From positions 1,054,001-1,118,000 of the forward strand of contig JAKEKT010000001.1 of the NCBI GenBank assembly GCA_021495925.1: a stretch of DNA of 64,000 nucleotides. Reading direction: 5' to 3'. The notes beneath the pieces were generated by a model that had not been told where the DNA came from, did not search any database, and worked only from the letters and a program-made list of their open reading frames with translations. A program made the translations under genes and the position numbers. Origin of the DNA: Diplodia intermedia. Taxonomy: Eukaryota; Ascomycota; Dothideomycetes; Botryosphaeriales; Botryosphaeriaceae. Below, piece by piece: positions 41,551-52,582 of the stretch. Each line of letters begins with the position of its first letter. Position 1 is the first letter of the stretch.

Positions 41551-42006
41551 AAAAGTTCTCTTAGGTCTTGGGTAGAGGAGGGGCTCTGGTTGAAGGAGAA
41601 TAAGGTTGTAGATGAGGGCGGAGGGCTAGTGCATTTTCTCTCTGTACATGAACATCACTGACGAGTTTGGATTTCCTTGTGTTGACGGGGAAGGCGGGAA
41701 CCCCAGGGAGCGTAGACACATGCGGGGATCAGGACCTCTCGAATTGGATGAATTGCATTTGTAAGGCTTAGGTGTTGTTAGGCTTGGGGGCGCATAATTA
41801 ATATCTGCTGTCCAGCTTTGAGTGGCCTGTGTAGATCCGGGGTAGAAGTGCAAGCCTCGATGGCGGCAGCGGGCCTGTCAGTTAGTAGCGCCAAGCTGTC
41901 GAGACGTCATCAGAGCTATGGTCCCCTGCACGTCCCCGCGCCCGTGCTCACCTTTTCTCTCCACCATCTTATTCTTTATCCGTGCAGCCAATTCATTTCC
42001 TCCCGA
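41551..42006. other. Spacer between KGD1 and the DUF1992 gene
   Basis: Contains the KGD1 3' UTR and the promoter of the next gene. The reading frame of the next gene stays open up to 41818 but the presequence-like ATG at 42007 is preferred. Confidence 0.5.
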
Positions 42007-43872
42007 ATGCCTAGAGCAACCATCCCATCATGCTACGTGTGCTCTTGCTGCCTGCGAGCTTCGCAGCACGCTCTCATATGCACGCCGACAACTTTTCCGC
42101 CAGCGCGCCCGAAACGCTGGCTCTCCACCTCGCCACAGCTCCTCCGATCATCCCCCGCATCCGCACAGGAACACCGTGACGAACGCGATGCGCCCGCATC
42201 GATCAAGAATCGAAACAAAGCCGACAATGGCCACTCCACCACCACTACAAAGAATGACGGAGGAGAGGAAGCAAAGGAACCCGGTGCGATGTCGCGCCGA
42301 CTCGAGGCGCTGACGGAGGAAGGCCTGGAGTCGGGCGGGCGCAGGGCACAAAAGGCGGCGGTCGAAGACGCGGGCTTCTCCGAGGAGCTGAAGAGGCGGC
42401 TGGAAGAGCGGATAGCGGGCGCCAACTTCGCCAACCAGTTCGCGCAGTCGATCGCGCAGGCGGGGCTGCCGGCAAGCGCGGGGAAAGGCACGAGGGACGT
42501 GGCGGGAGCTCAGCCGTGGACGGGCGCGGAGAGCGTGGAGGACGCGAGCCTGAGGATGCTGGACGACGCGGTCAAGCCGATGCGGGGCCGGGGGAGGCCG
42601 CTGAACCCGGCGGTGAGGCCGCCGAGCAGGGTGGACACGGGGACGAGCGCGGCGAGCGGGAGGGGGGAGAACAGAGGGGTGCGGTTGGCGGAGGCGAAGG
42701 AGCGGACGGGGCTGTATCACTTGCAGAAGGACGGGGCTGGGATGAGCGAGGAGGAGAGGGAGAAGCTGAGGAGGGAGATGCGCGAGCGGTTCCAGCCGGC
42801 GGGTCGCGGCGGACCGATGAGCGTGAGGGCGCTGGAGGGCATGGCGAACCAGCGGATCGAGGATGCGATTGCGAGGGGCCAGTTCAAGAACATTCCCCGG
42901 GGGCAGAAGTTGGAACGCGATCACAACGCAAGCAACCCGTTCTTGGACACGACCGAGTATTTCATGAACAAGATCATCCAGAAGCAGGAGATCGTGCCGC
43001 CGTGGATTGAGAAGCAACAAGAACTGATCACAGCAGCGGCACGGTTCAGGAGCCGGCTGCGGGCAGATTGGAAGAGGCATGCGGCGAGGATGCTCGCGAG
43101 TGAAGGTGGTAGTCTGGAGAAGCACATTAGGAAAGCGCAAGCGTATGCAGAGGCGGAGAAGCTGGCCAATCCGAGGAAGAAGAAGGAAGAGCAAATCACC
43201 GCGGTCGACGCGGACGGGCATCTCAGCCAGATTACACTGGCGGGGGAGCTGAAAGTGAGCCCGGTTGCTGCACCGGAGAAGCATAGTAGCCAGCCACCGG
43301 AAAGGATCACCGTCAAGGCCACTCCTATGGGTTCCATCGATGGCAGCAGGAGCTCCGCCTCCCCTCTTTCAGATGCGGAGGAATTGGTTGAAGAATTCTT
43401 GGTTGAGGACGCTACATCCTCACCCTCGACCACCACCACCACTGAAGACCACTCCTCCTCTTCTCCATCTACACCCTCAACCGTCATACCCGCGCCCTAC
43501 CCCTTCCGCGATCCGGCCTGGGTCAACGCCGAGCGTTCATTCCTCGACCTGTCCATCAACGCGCTCAACGCTCTCACGCGCTCGTACAACCTGATGGCTC
43601 CCGAGCTGGCCAAGAAGCCGTACTTTTCCCTCGACCGCGAGCTCGCCGCCGCCTTCGCCGACGTCGCGCCCCAGCTGCCCGGGGAGATTAGGGACCGCGC
43701 GCTCGAGCCGAAGGCCAAGCCGACGGGCCGTGCGTCCGGGCACGGGGCGTCGGGAATCATGGAGAAGTTCGGGACGGATCAGGAGGTTAAGATCTGGGAG
43801 GATCAGAGCGAGAAATATGGGTTCAAGCAGATGTGGAGGGATCTGTTCGCGAAGAAGAAGGCCGATCAGTGA
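42007..43872 (+). CDS. DUF1992 (DNAJC28 conserved domain) protein, probably mitochondrial
   Basis: Single exon, 621 residues from ATG 42007; in-frame ATGs upstream near 41860 give no homology. The N-terminus (MPRATIPSCYVCSC...RPKRWLSTSPQLLRSSPA) is a typical mitochondrial presequence with an RWLSTS cleavage-like motif. The DUF1992 domain lies near residues 275-345: ALEGMANQRIEDAIARGQFK, NIPRGQKLERDHNASNPFLD, TTEYFMNKIIQKQEIVPPWI. The following helices (FRSRLRADWKRHAARML) are also conserved in the family. A disordered Ser/Thr stretch (about 440-500) separates it from a C-terminal block (WVNAERSFLDLSINALNALT, YNLMAPELAKKPYFSLDREL) and GFKQMWRDLFAKKK. DNAJC28 relatives in animals have a J domain and a Golgi/COG link; fungal proteins lack the J domain and their role is unknown. 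Adjacent to KGD1, same strand. Confidence 0.85.
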   Translation: MPRATIPSCYVCSCCLRASQHALICTPTTFPPARPKRWLSTSPQLLRSSPASAQEHRDERDAPASIKNRNKADNGHSTTTTKNDGGEEAKEPGAMSRRLEALTEEGLESGGRRAQKAAVEDAGFSEELKRRLEERIAGANFANQFAQSIAQAGLPASAGKGTRDVAGAQPWTGAESVEDASLRMLDDAVKPMRGRGRPLNPAVRPPSRVDTGTSAASGRGENRGVRLAEAKERTGLYHLQKDGAGMSEEEREKLRREMRERFQPAGRGGPMSVRALEGMANQRIEDAIARGQFKNIPRGQKLERDHNASNPFLDTTEYFMNKIIQKQEIVPPWIEKQQELITAAARFRSRLRADWKRHAARMLASEGGSLEKHIRKAQAYAEAEKLANPRKKKEEQITAVDADGHLSQITLAGELKVSPVAAPEKHSSQPPERITVKATPMGSIDGSRSSASPLSDAEELVEEFLVEDATSSPSTTTTTEDHSSSSPSTPSTVIPAPYPFRDPAWVNAERSFLDLSINALNALTRSYNLMAPELAKKPYFSLDRELAAAFADVAPQLPGEIRDRALEPKAKPTGRASGHGASGIMEKFGTDQEVKIWEDQSEKYGFKQMWRDLFAKKKADQ

Positions 43873-44715
43873 TCAGACGATGTTGGCCCAAGGGTTGCAG
43901 GGATATATCCCATGATCGGGGTCGTGGACTCGAAAGTGGAAATCGGTGGAGTCATGGAACCTCTGGCGGAGAGGAAGGCTTTCGTTTACCAGCTAGCTTA
44001 TCCAAGGAGTGTACTGCTTCCCATAATATTTCTTCGCAACTAGCACATCAGCCTTAATTACTCGATGCTCTTGGGGGGTGTTCCTATCTGCCATCAACAT
44101 CTGTCGCGGCGGAACAGGGTGGATTCTAAGGCTTATGGGGCGTCGACCCGTAGGCTTGAAGACACTAGAAGACGCGTGGTTTACGCGGTTAGCGGCGATT
44201 TCATCCAGAAAGTCAGCTAAGCTACACAAGGCTTGTGGTGAAGTGAAGTGAAGTAAGGTGACGGGCACGGCAGTAACGCCAGCCAACGTTGCGCATGCCC
44301 ACGGTGTCGCGGAAGGCGGCCAGATGCCAGGCCCTGAGAAGTAGCAGCTAATCAGCGTCACTACCATCATCATCGCTGCCATCGCCGCAGCTTTACTTTC
44401 CCAGCTACTTTGTCGCTTTCTCACTCGACTTTACCATTCCGCGCTTGGCCGCCAAATCCTGGCCGCCAAATCCTACCCCCCACCTCGCCCACCTCAAAAT
44501 CAAACGCTCGCTTGCGCTTTGCAGAAAAAAACGAGGGAAATGTAACAGGGTTCGAGGGCGAGATCACTCTACATCTGTTTTCGGTTATCCAGATGTTGCC
44601 GAAGATGCTTCGTCGCCCCGCAGGCAACAGTGCTGCTGCCTCAGCCACAAAAGTACGTACATGCGAACCTTCCATTTCCCATATCACTTACCTGTCCAGC
44701 AACCGACTTCCCATT
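43873..44715. other. Spacer between convergent genes
   Basis: Between the 3' ends of the DUF1992 gene and the minus-strand esterase. No gene recognised; includes a short GTGAA repeat (GTGAAGTGAAGTGAAG) near 44238 and several short open frames without features. Confidence 0.5.
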
Positions 44716-46044
44716 CTAAAGCTTCTGCGCCCGCGCGGCGCCATGCCTCTTATACATCTCCCTGGCAAAAATCTCCGCCATCTCGATCGCCTTCCCGTCC
44801 GCGGGCGGCATCAGCTGGGTGGCAAACACAACGGCTAGATCCGCCTTCCGATCGACCCACCAATTCAAGTTCGGCAAGCCGGACCACAGCAGCGTGCCGG
44901 CGCGCGTCCAGCCGGGGACGTCGGTGGTGACGAGCAATCCGGCAAGACCCCAATCGATGCCGGTTTCGGGCGCGAAGCTAGCGGTAGGCACAAGGCGCTC
45001 GCCGCCGGGGGCCTTGATGACGGCATCCAGCGAGGCGCGGGAGGCGGGCGTCAGCTGCGGGGTGAAGAGCTGCTCGAGCGACGAGCGCTTGAGCAGGCGC
45101 TCGTCGTGCTCGTTCAAGAGCAGGGCGTGCACGAATTTGAACAGTGCGCGCGGGGTGCCGAAGACGCCCTGGCCGCCGAGGTCGTCGACAAGATCTGGGA
45201 AGAGGAAGGGCGAGCGCATGTGCACGCAGGGAGCGCCGGGCTTGGGGCGGCCGCTGAGGTCCGTCATGCGCGCGGCCAGGTCGGGTCGCGAGCGCAGGTG
45301 GAAGGTGAGGTCGGTGATGCCGAGCGGGGCCCACAGGTGCTGTTGCATGTAAGCTTCCAGCCTGGTTCCCGTGGCGCGCTCGATCAGACGGCCAGCCCAG
45401 TCGATGCCCGCGCCGTACATCCATGACGTGGCCGGCTCGAAGATGAGCGGGTAGGTGAAGCGCTCGGCAAGGGTGGCGCCGCCGGGCTTGGTGTTGGTGG
45501 CTTTGCGCCAGGCCATGAGTAGCGGGTGCATCTCGTCGTAGCTGATGCCGGACGAGTGGGTGAGGAGGTGCCTAGAGGGATCAGGTCAGGCTGGGATTCG
45601 CGTGGTTGAAGTGAGTCTGCTGACCTCAGGGTGATGGGCGTCGGGTTCTTCTTCGTCTTGACGCTGCCGTCGGGGCCGATGCTTTCGATGATTTCCAGGT
45701 CGCGGAGCTCGGGCAAAAGGTCGTAGACGGGGGCATCGAGCGAGAGCTGGCCACGTTCGACGCACTGCATGGCGGCAACGCTGGTCATAGCCTTGGTGCA
45801 CGAGGCGATCCACATGACGGCGTCTGGGTCCAGGGGGCTTTGGTCGCCGTCCCGGCGGAGAGAGCGTTTGCCGAAGGCGTGCTCATATCGGAAGCTGCCT
45901 GGGGTAGGAGACGGTTAGCGTTGGGATCAGAAAATCAAAGAGCGCGGGGGTTGGCCTACCACTCCGGTTTGACGAGATCAGCACGGCATTCGGGAGCTCG
46001 AGAGCGTGGCAGGCCTGCGTGAACCTTTCCTCAAGAGAAGCCAT
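44716..46044 (-). CDS. Class C beta-lactamase-like serine esterase / transesterase (LovD/EstB type)
   Basis: Three exons, 46044-45960, 45898-45625 and 45571-44716 (introns GTAGGC...CTACCCCAG, 61 nt; GTCAGC...CCTCTAG, 53 nt), encode 404 residues. The catalytic motifs are SCTK (nucleophile Ser61, Lys64) in WIASCTKAMTSVAAMQ, HLLTHSSGISYDE, and Tyr172 in MYGAGIDWAGRLIERATG, the order and spacing of the EstB / LovD family. A late GTLLWSGLPNLNWWVDRK block corresponds to the third conserved box (here W-S-G instead of H/K-T-G). No signal peptide, so cytosolic. Relatives hydrolyse small esters or transfer acyl groups in polyketide pathways, but no biosynthetic cluster surrounds this gene, so a general esterase is the safer call. 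Substrate unknown. Confidence 0.88.
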
Positions 46045-46523
46045 TGGGGCGGATAGGATCGATGGAGCGGAGAGAGCTGGAGGTGCGAGGCGACGTCTTG
46101 CCCCGCAGCCTCGGCTCGTCAGCAGCGGGGCGGGGATCGCCTTCTTGCCGCTTCGGGCAACCATCATCGTCAGCCGCCCGCAGTGGTTTTTGGGACTCCA
46201 GCATTTTTCGCGGCACAAGTCGTGTAAAGGAAATCTCAGTCGACGTTCAAGTCGGTACATTAGCCTATCACAACATGGCTTGCGCGATGGTGATATACAA
46301 GAAGCCTTCCATCCATATGACTGTGCGGACCCACCTCCGGCCGAACATGCTAAATTGACAGAGAAATCCTTGCGCGCAGCTTGCCCAGAACGGCATCCTC
46401 CAGGCCCGCCGGTGTGGAGAACGGTGGGTTGACTCGACCGGAAATCTGAAACGGATCAATACGTTAAATGGAGAGGCGTCCCATCCCGCTCTCCCGCCCC
46501 GCTCTCCCTCTGCGCTGCGTCCG

Positions 46524-46557
46524 CTCTCGCACAGACTTCATGAAGTCTGTGCGAGAG
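46524..46557. repeat. 34-base perfect palindrome without spacer
   Basis: CTCTCGCACAGACTTCA is followed directly by its exact reverse complement TGAAGTCTGTGCGAGAG. The pairing stops at both ends. It could form a cruciform or a long hairpin in RNA; it could also be a terminator-like, protein-binding or insertion-related site. Not related in sequence to the dispersed element. Confidence 0.9.
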
Positions 46558-46667
46558 ATCGGAAGCGAGCCACACATGCTTCTACCCTCACCGTGGACTT
46601 GTCTCGCGCCGGGCTGCTCTAGACATCTTTCTTGCCTCAAGAGTGCGCACGCGGCAATGTCGCTGGC

Positions 46668-46713
46668 GAAGGAAATGCTGGCAGAGGAAATGCTGGCGGA
46701 GGAAATGCTGGCG
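46668..46713 (+). repeat. Three direct repeats of a 15-base unit
   Basis: Unit GAGGAAATGCTGGCG, repeated three times in tandem with one or two changes in the first copy. Lies 110 bases from the perfect palindrome. Confidence 0.85.
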
Positions 46714-47279
46714 GTGCGATGGCGCCACCGTATTCGATCCCGGCTAAGTCGGCACGCCCCGAGCCGGCTGGGACGGCACACGAGAAGGGACGGGTAAGCT
46801 TAATATAAATCAAAACTCGCCTACCGGAAGCACTTAGCAGCAATGCTGCTGGTGTGGAGAGAAGGACAAACCGCCCATGGCGCGGCCACACAGACCATAA
46901 CCTTATATCGACGTTGCTGCCGCCCGGTGGAGATGCTTGGCGGTTGGTGGCCTTGGTGTTGTCCCCGGTTCCCTTTCGTCAATCCTTGCGACCCTAACCC
47001 CTGACTCAGCAACAGGCTCGGCAGATCGCCCTGCGTACATCTCTTCGCCTTGATCCATCTTGGCTTTGAGCCTGCCAGCCTTAGTGCCATCAAAGTCATG
47101 AGAGTCACCAAACACCAGATTTCTTTGCAAAAGTAGGTCAATTTCCTATTTTCGGAGACAAGTTTATAATATACAACGAAGACCAAAGTCCACTTCCGCC
47201 ATCCACGAGACCCAAACCACCTTCACGTCTCGCTGGAATCCACCCATCAGAAAGGCACTTGTAGCGGTGAAGAGGGCAT

Positions 47280-48094
47280 CTAGCACTCGGGAAGCGGGTC
47301 CGAGTAGATGCAGTAGTCGGAGACACCGGACGAGATCTCCTCGGGCTCGTCGCCAGTGTCGTTGCCCTCGTACTCGGTGCAGATTTCACTGACATCGGTG
47401 GCGCACGTATCGGTGATGGTGGACGTGTCGCCGTAGTTGGAGTTGATGCCGGTAAGGACCTTGCCGGACGTGGCGCTGACGTTGCTGACCGTGACTTTAC
47501 GCTCGCCCATCTCATCGCAGTTGCCGCAAGAGCGGTAGAGCTTGCCGAAGTCGACGACGGTGAAGCCGTCGATGCTGACGGAACCGATACCGTTGTGCTG
47601 GATGACCTTGTCGTCAGCACCCGTGGCACCGCCACCGGTGACGGTAGCATCGCCGTCGCCCTTCAGGGACAGGGCATCCTCGCAGACGGCCTGCACAATC
47701 GTTAGCTGCTGTTCGACCGATCAGATCGGATGGGTTGAAAGCTTACCACCCACCAAACGTTCTCAATGGTGCAGGAGCCCTCGCAGTGGACGCCCTCGAT
47801 CTGGTCGGCACCAATGATGGCGTTCTTGAGCGTGGCACCGTCGGCGAGGATGAAGACGGCATCCGAGTCGCCACCCTCATCCTGGCCAGTGCAGTCGACA
47901 CCACGGCCGTAGGTCTTGTAGCCACCGTCGAACTCGCCCGAGATCTCCTCAGCGGCGTCGTAGGTGACGGTGCCTTGGGAGTCGGGAACGGGGAAGTCCG
48001 CACGGCGGACGAGGTTCCTGCCGAAGGTCTTGGTCTTGACCGCAGAGACAACGCCCGAGGCGGCGAGAACGGTGAGAAGAGTCTTGGACAACAT
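47280..48094 (-). CDS. Secreted pectate lyase, polysaccharide lyase family 3
   Basis: Two exons, 48094-47747 and 47690-47280, with a 56-nt intron (GTAAGC, branch GCTAACG, TTGTGCAG) in phase 0; 252 residues. MLSKTLLTVLAASGVVSA is a signal peptide. The mature protein has the PL3 pattern: FPVPDSQGTVTYDAAEEISG near the start, QDEGGDSDAVFILADGATLKN, then IIGADQIEGVHCEGSCTIEN, VCEDALSLKGDG, DDKVIQHNGIGSVSIDGFTV, DFGKLYRSCGNC and a cysteine-rich end (TDTCATDVSEICTEYEGN). Acidic residues after the first HCEG and in CEDA match the calcium-binding and catalytic region of this right-handed beta-helix family. It cleaves de-esterified pectin by beta-elimination outside the cell, pointing to growth on or in plant tissue. 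Length is normal for fungal PL3 (about 240-260). Confidence 0.95.
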
Positions 48095-51000
48095 GTTTGC
48101 GGAGTAATATGAACGATCACAGATCTGTTCGGGTTGGACTTTGGGAAAAGAGTGGAAGGTTGCGAACGAAAGAGAGCTGTAGAAAGAGGATGCTTGCCTG
48201 GAGCAAGAAAAAGAAGTAGGTTGAAGCCGGCCAGCGGTGGTCTTTATACAGCAGCCGTCCTGGTTCCTGGTTCCTGCTGCTCATGATACCAGGGCGGCTG
48301 GACGTACGACCAGGCTGGGATTACGTGGTCCACCAAACAAACGGAGTTCGGGGGCGCCCGAAGAAGAAACGCCCATGCTCTATAGGCATGTCAATCTAAT
48401 TCCACTTGGCAATGTGGGGAATAGATGAAACTTCACAGCAGTCTCTATGGCGGGAATGCGTCCAAGGAGCAGGTAGCAGACGCGGCCAGGCATAGCGTCC
48501 GCGGCGGCAAGCGAGCAGGCAGGGTGATTGCCGAGCAGGTAGTGCCGGTGCTGGATGGATGTCTGGTCGCTGTTGGGGCCATGCGGGGGGCACGATCTGC
48601 AGTGGGCTTTGCTACACATGGAAGTGTTTCCAGCATGTCGATGCCGGGGGCCATGGCCATGCGCAGTGAAGGGGGGCCAGCATGCCGCTGAGCAAGCAAC
48701 ATCTACCTCACACGCAGCCGGCGGCACGGCGAGAGACGAAGGGTCACAGACTGCGGAGAACAGATGACGTCCGGGCTCCCATTGCGCGTCCCCTGGAGCG
48801 CTTGCCCACAGTGGGCGGTGTTGTGGCGTCGCGGCCGAGCGTTGGTGGAAATTTCTCAGGCGGGAGGGAGCTTAAAACACCGCCAAGAGAAGGGAACAGG
48901 CGTGGCCGCTTGGCAAAGGTCGGCAAGTGTGTATGTGAAACGAAGCGACAGGCAGTGCTGATGGCTGTTGGACGCGGCTGCCACGCGCCTGCCCCGCGCC
49001 CTCGCCCGATGCCGGCCACGCACTGGCTTCGCCCTCCGCGCCGGCGCTCCCCCGTCCCGCCGCGCACTCCCCTGTTTCAACTCCGCGGAACGCCAAGCCT
49101 GCTATCACAGGCCCCGCGGCGAGCCCGACTCGTCCGCCGTTGTCACGATCCCCAGCCGAATGCACCGCTTTTGGACTTGGGCGTTGCGCAATCCGGCGCA
49201 TGCCCCGAACCGCCGGCCTCCGGACTTAACCGCCAGCATGCCGCCCTCCTTCTCGACCCGTCAGGAGAGGTCAACACCTTGCGCCTGGCCACTTGATCCC
49301 AGCTGCGCATCTCAGTCCTCCCGGTCGAAGGACTGTCTTTGCGCGCTTAGCCCGTCAGGCCTTCCATTGACATGCAGCGCAGCGCTGGCTCGCTCCGAAT
49401 TCCCGTCTCCGTAAATCCGTCGTTTTCATGGGCAGGGTACTCGTCACCTGTTTCATCGGCTTTCTCCCGTCGTGGGCTGCTGTTTCTACCGGCGCCGTGT
49501 CTGGGAGCTGCCTCATCTCGCCATCCTGGCGTCAGGAAAAATTCTTCCGCCGTCTCACAGCGTTCGTTCCGTTGGCGATCGTCACATTGAAGGATAACTC
49601 GAACCGAGCCGCCGACGGTCGTCTGCCCTGTGCCCGGCCTCGCCATCATCTCTTCTCCCTGCCCCGAGCCCATTTCGGTGTGCGGATCGCATATCAGACC
49701 GTTGAGCATGCCCCCAAGAAGGGACCGTGGGTCTTCTCCTGATTTGGATGCAAACGGCATTCGTACAAGCTCATGGAAGGGTTGACAAGGGAATGGACCC
49801 CTTTGCCTTCTGCTATCTCAGTGAAAGGAAGACACGACGACGCTTGCCGCTCACTTCAAGAGCAAACTCTCAGATGCCAGGCCATTTCTTCCGTGTTGAG
49901 TCATAGACGCCTTCAAGCGCAGGTGTGACCGGCTAGTACTGTGTAACAAGACTGCGATGCATCCGCAATTCGTACTACAGAATTTGTGAACGGAATGTGC
50001 CGGCCAACCAGTCTCCTTGTCATGCTCTGCTTGCGATCCGAGACTCCAACACCGGTCGTACGGCTCACATAGTGGCTTCGGCCTTTCCTTGGTGAAAACC
50101 CGAATCCATGAGGTATCGTTCACTGCCGTGAGCCCTCCTGAATCATAGAAACATGCTCAACAGCATCCGGTTCTCCCAGGAATATATGTTCTCTGTCGCA
50201 GTAAGCCTTCAACCTTCCAAACAGTAGTGATTCTTGACACACTTCCCAAGCTACAGAGCAGATGATGCGTAGGGCGCACAGTGGACCCCGGAAAGTCGAT
50301 TCCTGTTTGCCCTGAGACACTACCTTTTTGCTACCTGGATAACCAGAGCAAATGTCCGCACGTAGATGCGGGGTCTCAATTCATACAAATCCGTCCAGGC
50401 ACAGGGTTCCACTGCCCGCGTAATCAAATTGTAATATCTCTGTGAGAGGGATTTAGCTGGACTCGACACTTTTGCAACCCGCCATAGACAGGACCAAACA
50501 ACTCAGATGCTTGGCATTGATTGGTGGATCAGTGGCGACGGCATAAACAGAGACTCGGCCGTGGCAAGCTGCTCCGTCCAGGGAACCTTGATCCCGCGAT
50601 GACCGGACCCCCAGGGTATAGGCAGGCGAATCGACAAGGCATAGTCTCTGATGATCCTCCTCTTGGTGCAGCCGATCGCCATTGCTTTTGACATTGAGAG
50701 AGCGTCAGATGGCACAAGATGCAGTGTGATGACCAAACGAGCGATGTCGCGGAGAAGACGTTGTCAGTCACCGTGACCAGAGAGGTAAGAACTTGTAAAT
50801 GACGCGTGATCCCCGTAGATCGAATGGATGGGTAGCGTCTCACCGTGCGTGTGGTAATGCGGGTCGGAGCAAAAACCCAGTCACTCGTTCTTTCCCTGCA
50901 ATCCAAAACATGGCGGTGCTAAATATCCGCCAATAGCCTGCGAGCTTGCTCAGGTAAATTTTGCCGCGACTTAGAAGCTCAAACAAGCTCAGACTAAGCT

Positions 51001-51334
51001 GCGCTTACCAGCATTGCCACTATCCGTAGACGCACTTCCCTTAACTTTGTACATGAACGCAGGAGTGTCAAGCCAATAACAGATGTGCTGCCACCGTAGA
51101 CGTGTTGTGTTGGTTGGCTTCCAGTATCGTGACCCTGACGAACAAATGGCCTCTAAATAAAGATTGGCCTCAGGATAAGAACACTGCTCAAGGGAAAAGA
51201 AGAGGCCAAAATCTGAAGTATAAAAAAAAGTCAGAAATATGCTAGGGTATTCATGTCATCTACATGCCTTGCTCTATCGCCGTCTACCCAGCATGCATCC
51301 AATGCCAATCGCCCGTCGCACGTCTTTCGTGAAA
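48095..51334. other. Gene-poor region, 3.2 kb
   Basis: The part next to 48094 is the pectate lyase promoter. Elsewhere only short frames (48682-49296, 49347-49760, 50529-50906) without recognisable features; I call no gene. Copy G of the dispersed element lies at 50341-50483. Sequence from 49.8 to 51.3 kb is AT-richer than average. Confidence 0.5.
50341..50483 (+). repeat. Dispersed palindromic element, copy G
   Basis: Left arm GTCCGCACGTAGATGCGGGG (50355-50374) corresponds to the inner part of the left arm of copy F. The right arm CAAATCCGTCCAGGC...GGGTTCCACTGCCCGCG (50386-50420) matches copies D and F. The flank continues TAATATCTCTGTGAGAGGG, ATTTAGCTGG and CGACACTTTTGCAACCCG (ending 50481), aligning with copy F with a 2-base length difference. 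Confidence 0.6.
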
Positions 51335-52082
51335 TCATGATCTGTTTCCGTGACCGTCTCCCTTCCTGTTCCTCTTCCTCCACAGCTCAACGCCTCTATC
51401 CACCTCGTCCCTCGTAACCCCATCCCTGATCAAGCACATCACCACCCCCAGCGTCTCAACGTTCCGATTTCTCGCCTCATCGTCGAAGAACAGCATGTCT
51501 TCGTACTCGATCCCGCTCGCCTCGTGTATCTTCGCGAAATGCGTCGTCTTGCTGCCTGGGAAGATCTGCAGATAGTCGAAAAACGAAATGGCCTTCTCGC
51601 TGTTTTTGTTGTCGCCAGCGCCCCCCTTGGCCGCCGTCTCCTCGCCGCCGCTGCCGGTCGATATGCGCAGCAACGACAGCATCTCGCGGCCCAGCTCCGG
51701 TGCCATGGTGCGCGATGCCGCCGCGATCTTGAGGCCTTTGTCGTGTGCCTGTGGGACTCCTCACATCAGCCTCTCGCTCTCGTGGGGAAAAGTAAAGGGA
51801 AGGAGGACTCACCGCCACAAGCACGCCCCCCACGTCCTGATAAAACCCATACGGTTCACCATACCGATCTTTGACTTTTCGCCCGCCCGCCTCCGCCTTC
51901 AGCGGCGGCGAGACGTGTGTGTCCACCCAGAACGGCCACAGCGTGTAGTCGAGGTCGAACACTAGCAGCTTCGGCAGCGGAAGCCCGTCCGTAAAGGTGC
52001 GCGGCCAGGGCACCGTCGACGACGGGATCGCCGCTGTCGGCGTCGCGTTCGAGTAAGTCGTGCTGGTGCTGTTGCGGGGCAT
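51335..52082 (-). CDS. Magnesium-dependent phosphatase 1 (HAD superfamily)
   Basis: Two exons, 52082-51813 and 51748-51335, with a 64-nt intron (GTGAGT...GTCCCACAG), phase 0; 227 residues. LLVFDLDYTLWPFWVDTHV carries the HAD nucleophile Asp43 and acid Asp45. Motif II/III equivalents are AAASRTMAPELGREML (S/T loop), KTTHFAKIHEASGIEYEDML and FFDDEARNRNVETLGV with the acidic pair. This is the MDP-1/acid phosphatase PF12689 pattern, enzymes that act on phosphotyrosine or on glycated and sugar phosphates. The 40-residue insert between DLDYT and the splice site, and GSGGEETAAKGGAGDNKNSE, are polar loops. The frame stays open upstream to 52367 with a hydrophobic stretch; I prefer MPRNSTS at 52082, but an N-terminal anchor from the longer start is possible. 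Confidence 0.85.
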
Positions 52083-52582
52083 CTGGGTGGTGGTGGCGGC
52101 GGTCGCAGGTGTTGAGGGCGCTGATGGTGGGCGACAGGAGGCAAAGGATGCGCAGTCGGCGTAGAGGGCGATGAGGACGGCGCAAAGGCTAAGGAGTGCC
52201 GGTGCACGTACGTATTGGAGGCAAGGCGGAATGGTCAGTAGATTGATGGTGGATAGGATTGTAGGGCTGAGAAAGAAAGTGGTGGCGGGTACGTCATTCA
52301 TTTCCAGGGCGCCGTTAGTTTGGAAGCCCGAGACCCTTGAATGCGGCGCACGGATCTTCCCCGACATCTACACGGTATACAGACACTCTTTCAAACTCAG
52401 GGATATTGACGAATGTGACTCTTATTTGCTATCGTCTCTTAGGTCTGCCAGCAAAAGCTTCAATGCTGAGGTGTTTCTTCTCCTTCGAGTCGCCTAGAAA
52501 ACCTTCCCCATCGTTATGTTGCAACCCTAGAATGCCACCACAATTCCGCTGCTTTCGGATACTGGCCCCGAGTTTACCGTCC
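52083..52582. other. Spacer between two minus-strand genes
   Basis: 500 bases holding the phosphatase promoter and the 3' UTR of the LRR gene; the phosphatase frame is open through the first 285 bases of it. Nothing else recognised. Confidence 0.5.

Larger units (their letters stand above)
46045..47279. other. Intergenic, with perfect palindrome and direct repeats
   Basis: Upstream of the esterase and downstream of the pectate lyase. No gene recognised. Contains a 34-base perfect palindrome (46524-46557) and three direct repeats of a 15-base unit (46668-46713). Confidence 0.55.

Noticed and set aside
42148..43284. 378-codon minus-strand frame inside the DUF1992 gene
   Set aside because: Arg/Pro/Leu-rich antisense artefact of a GC-rich coding sequence.
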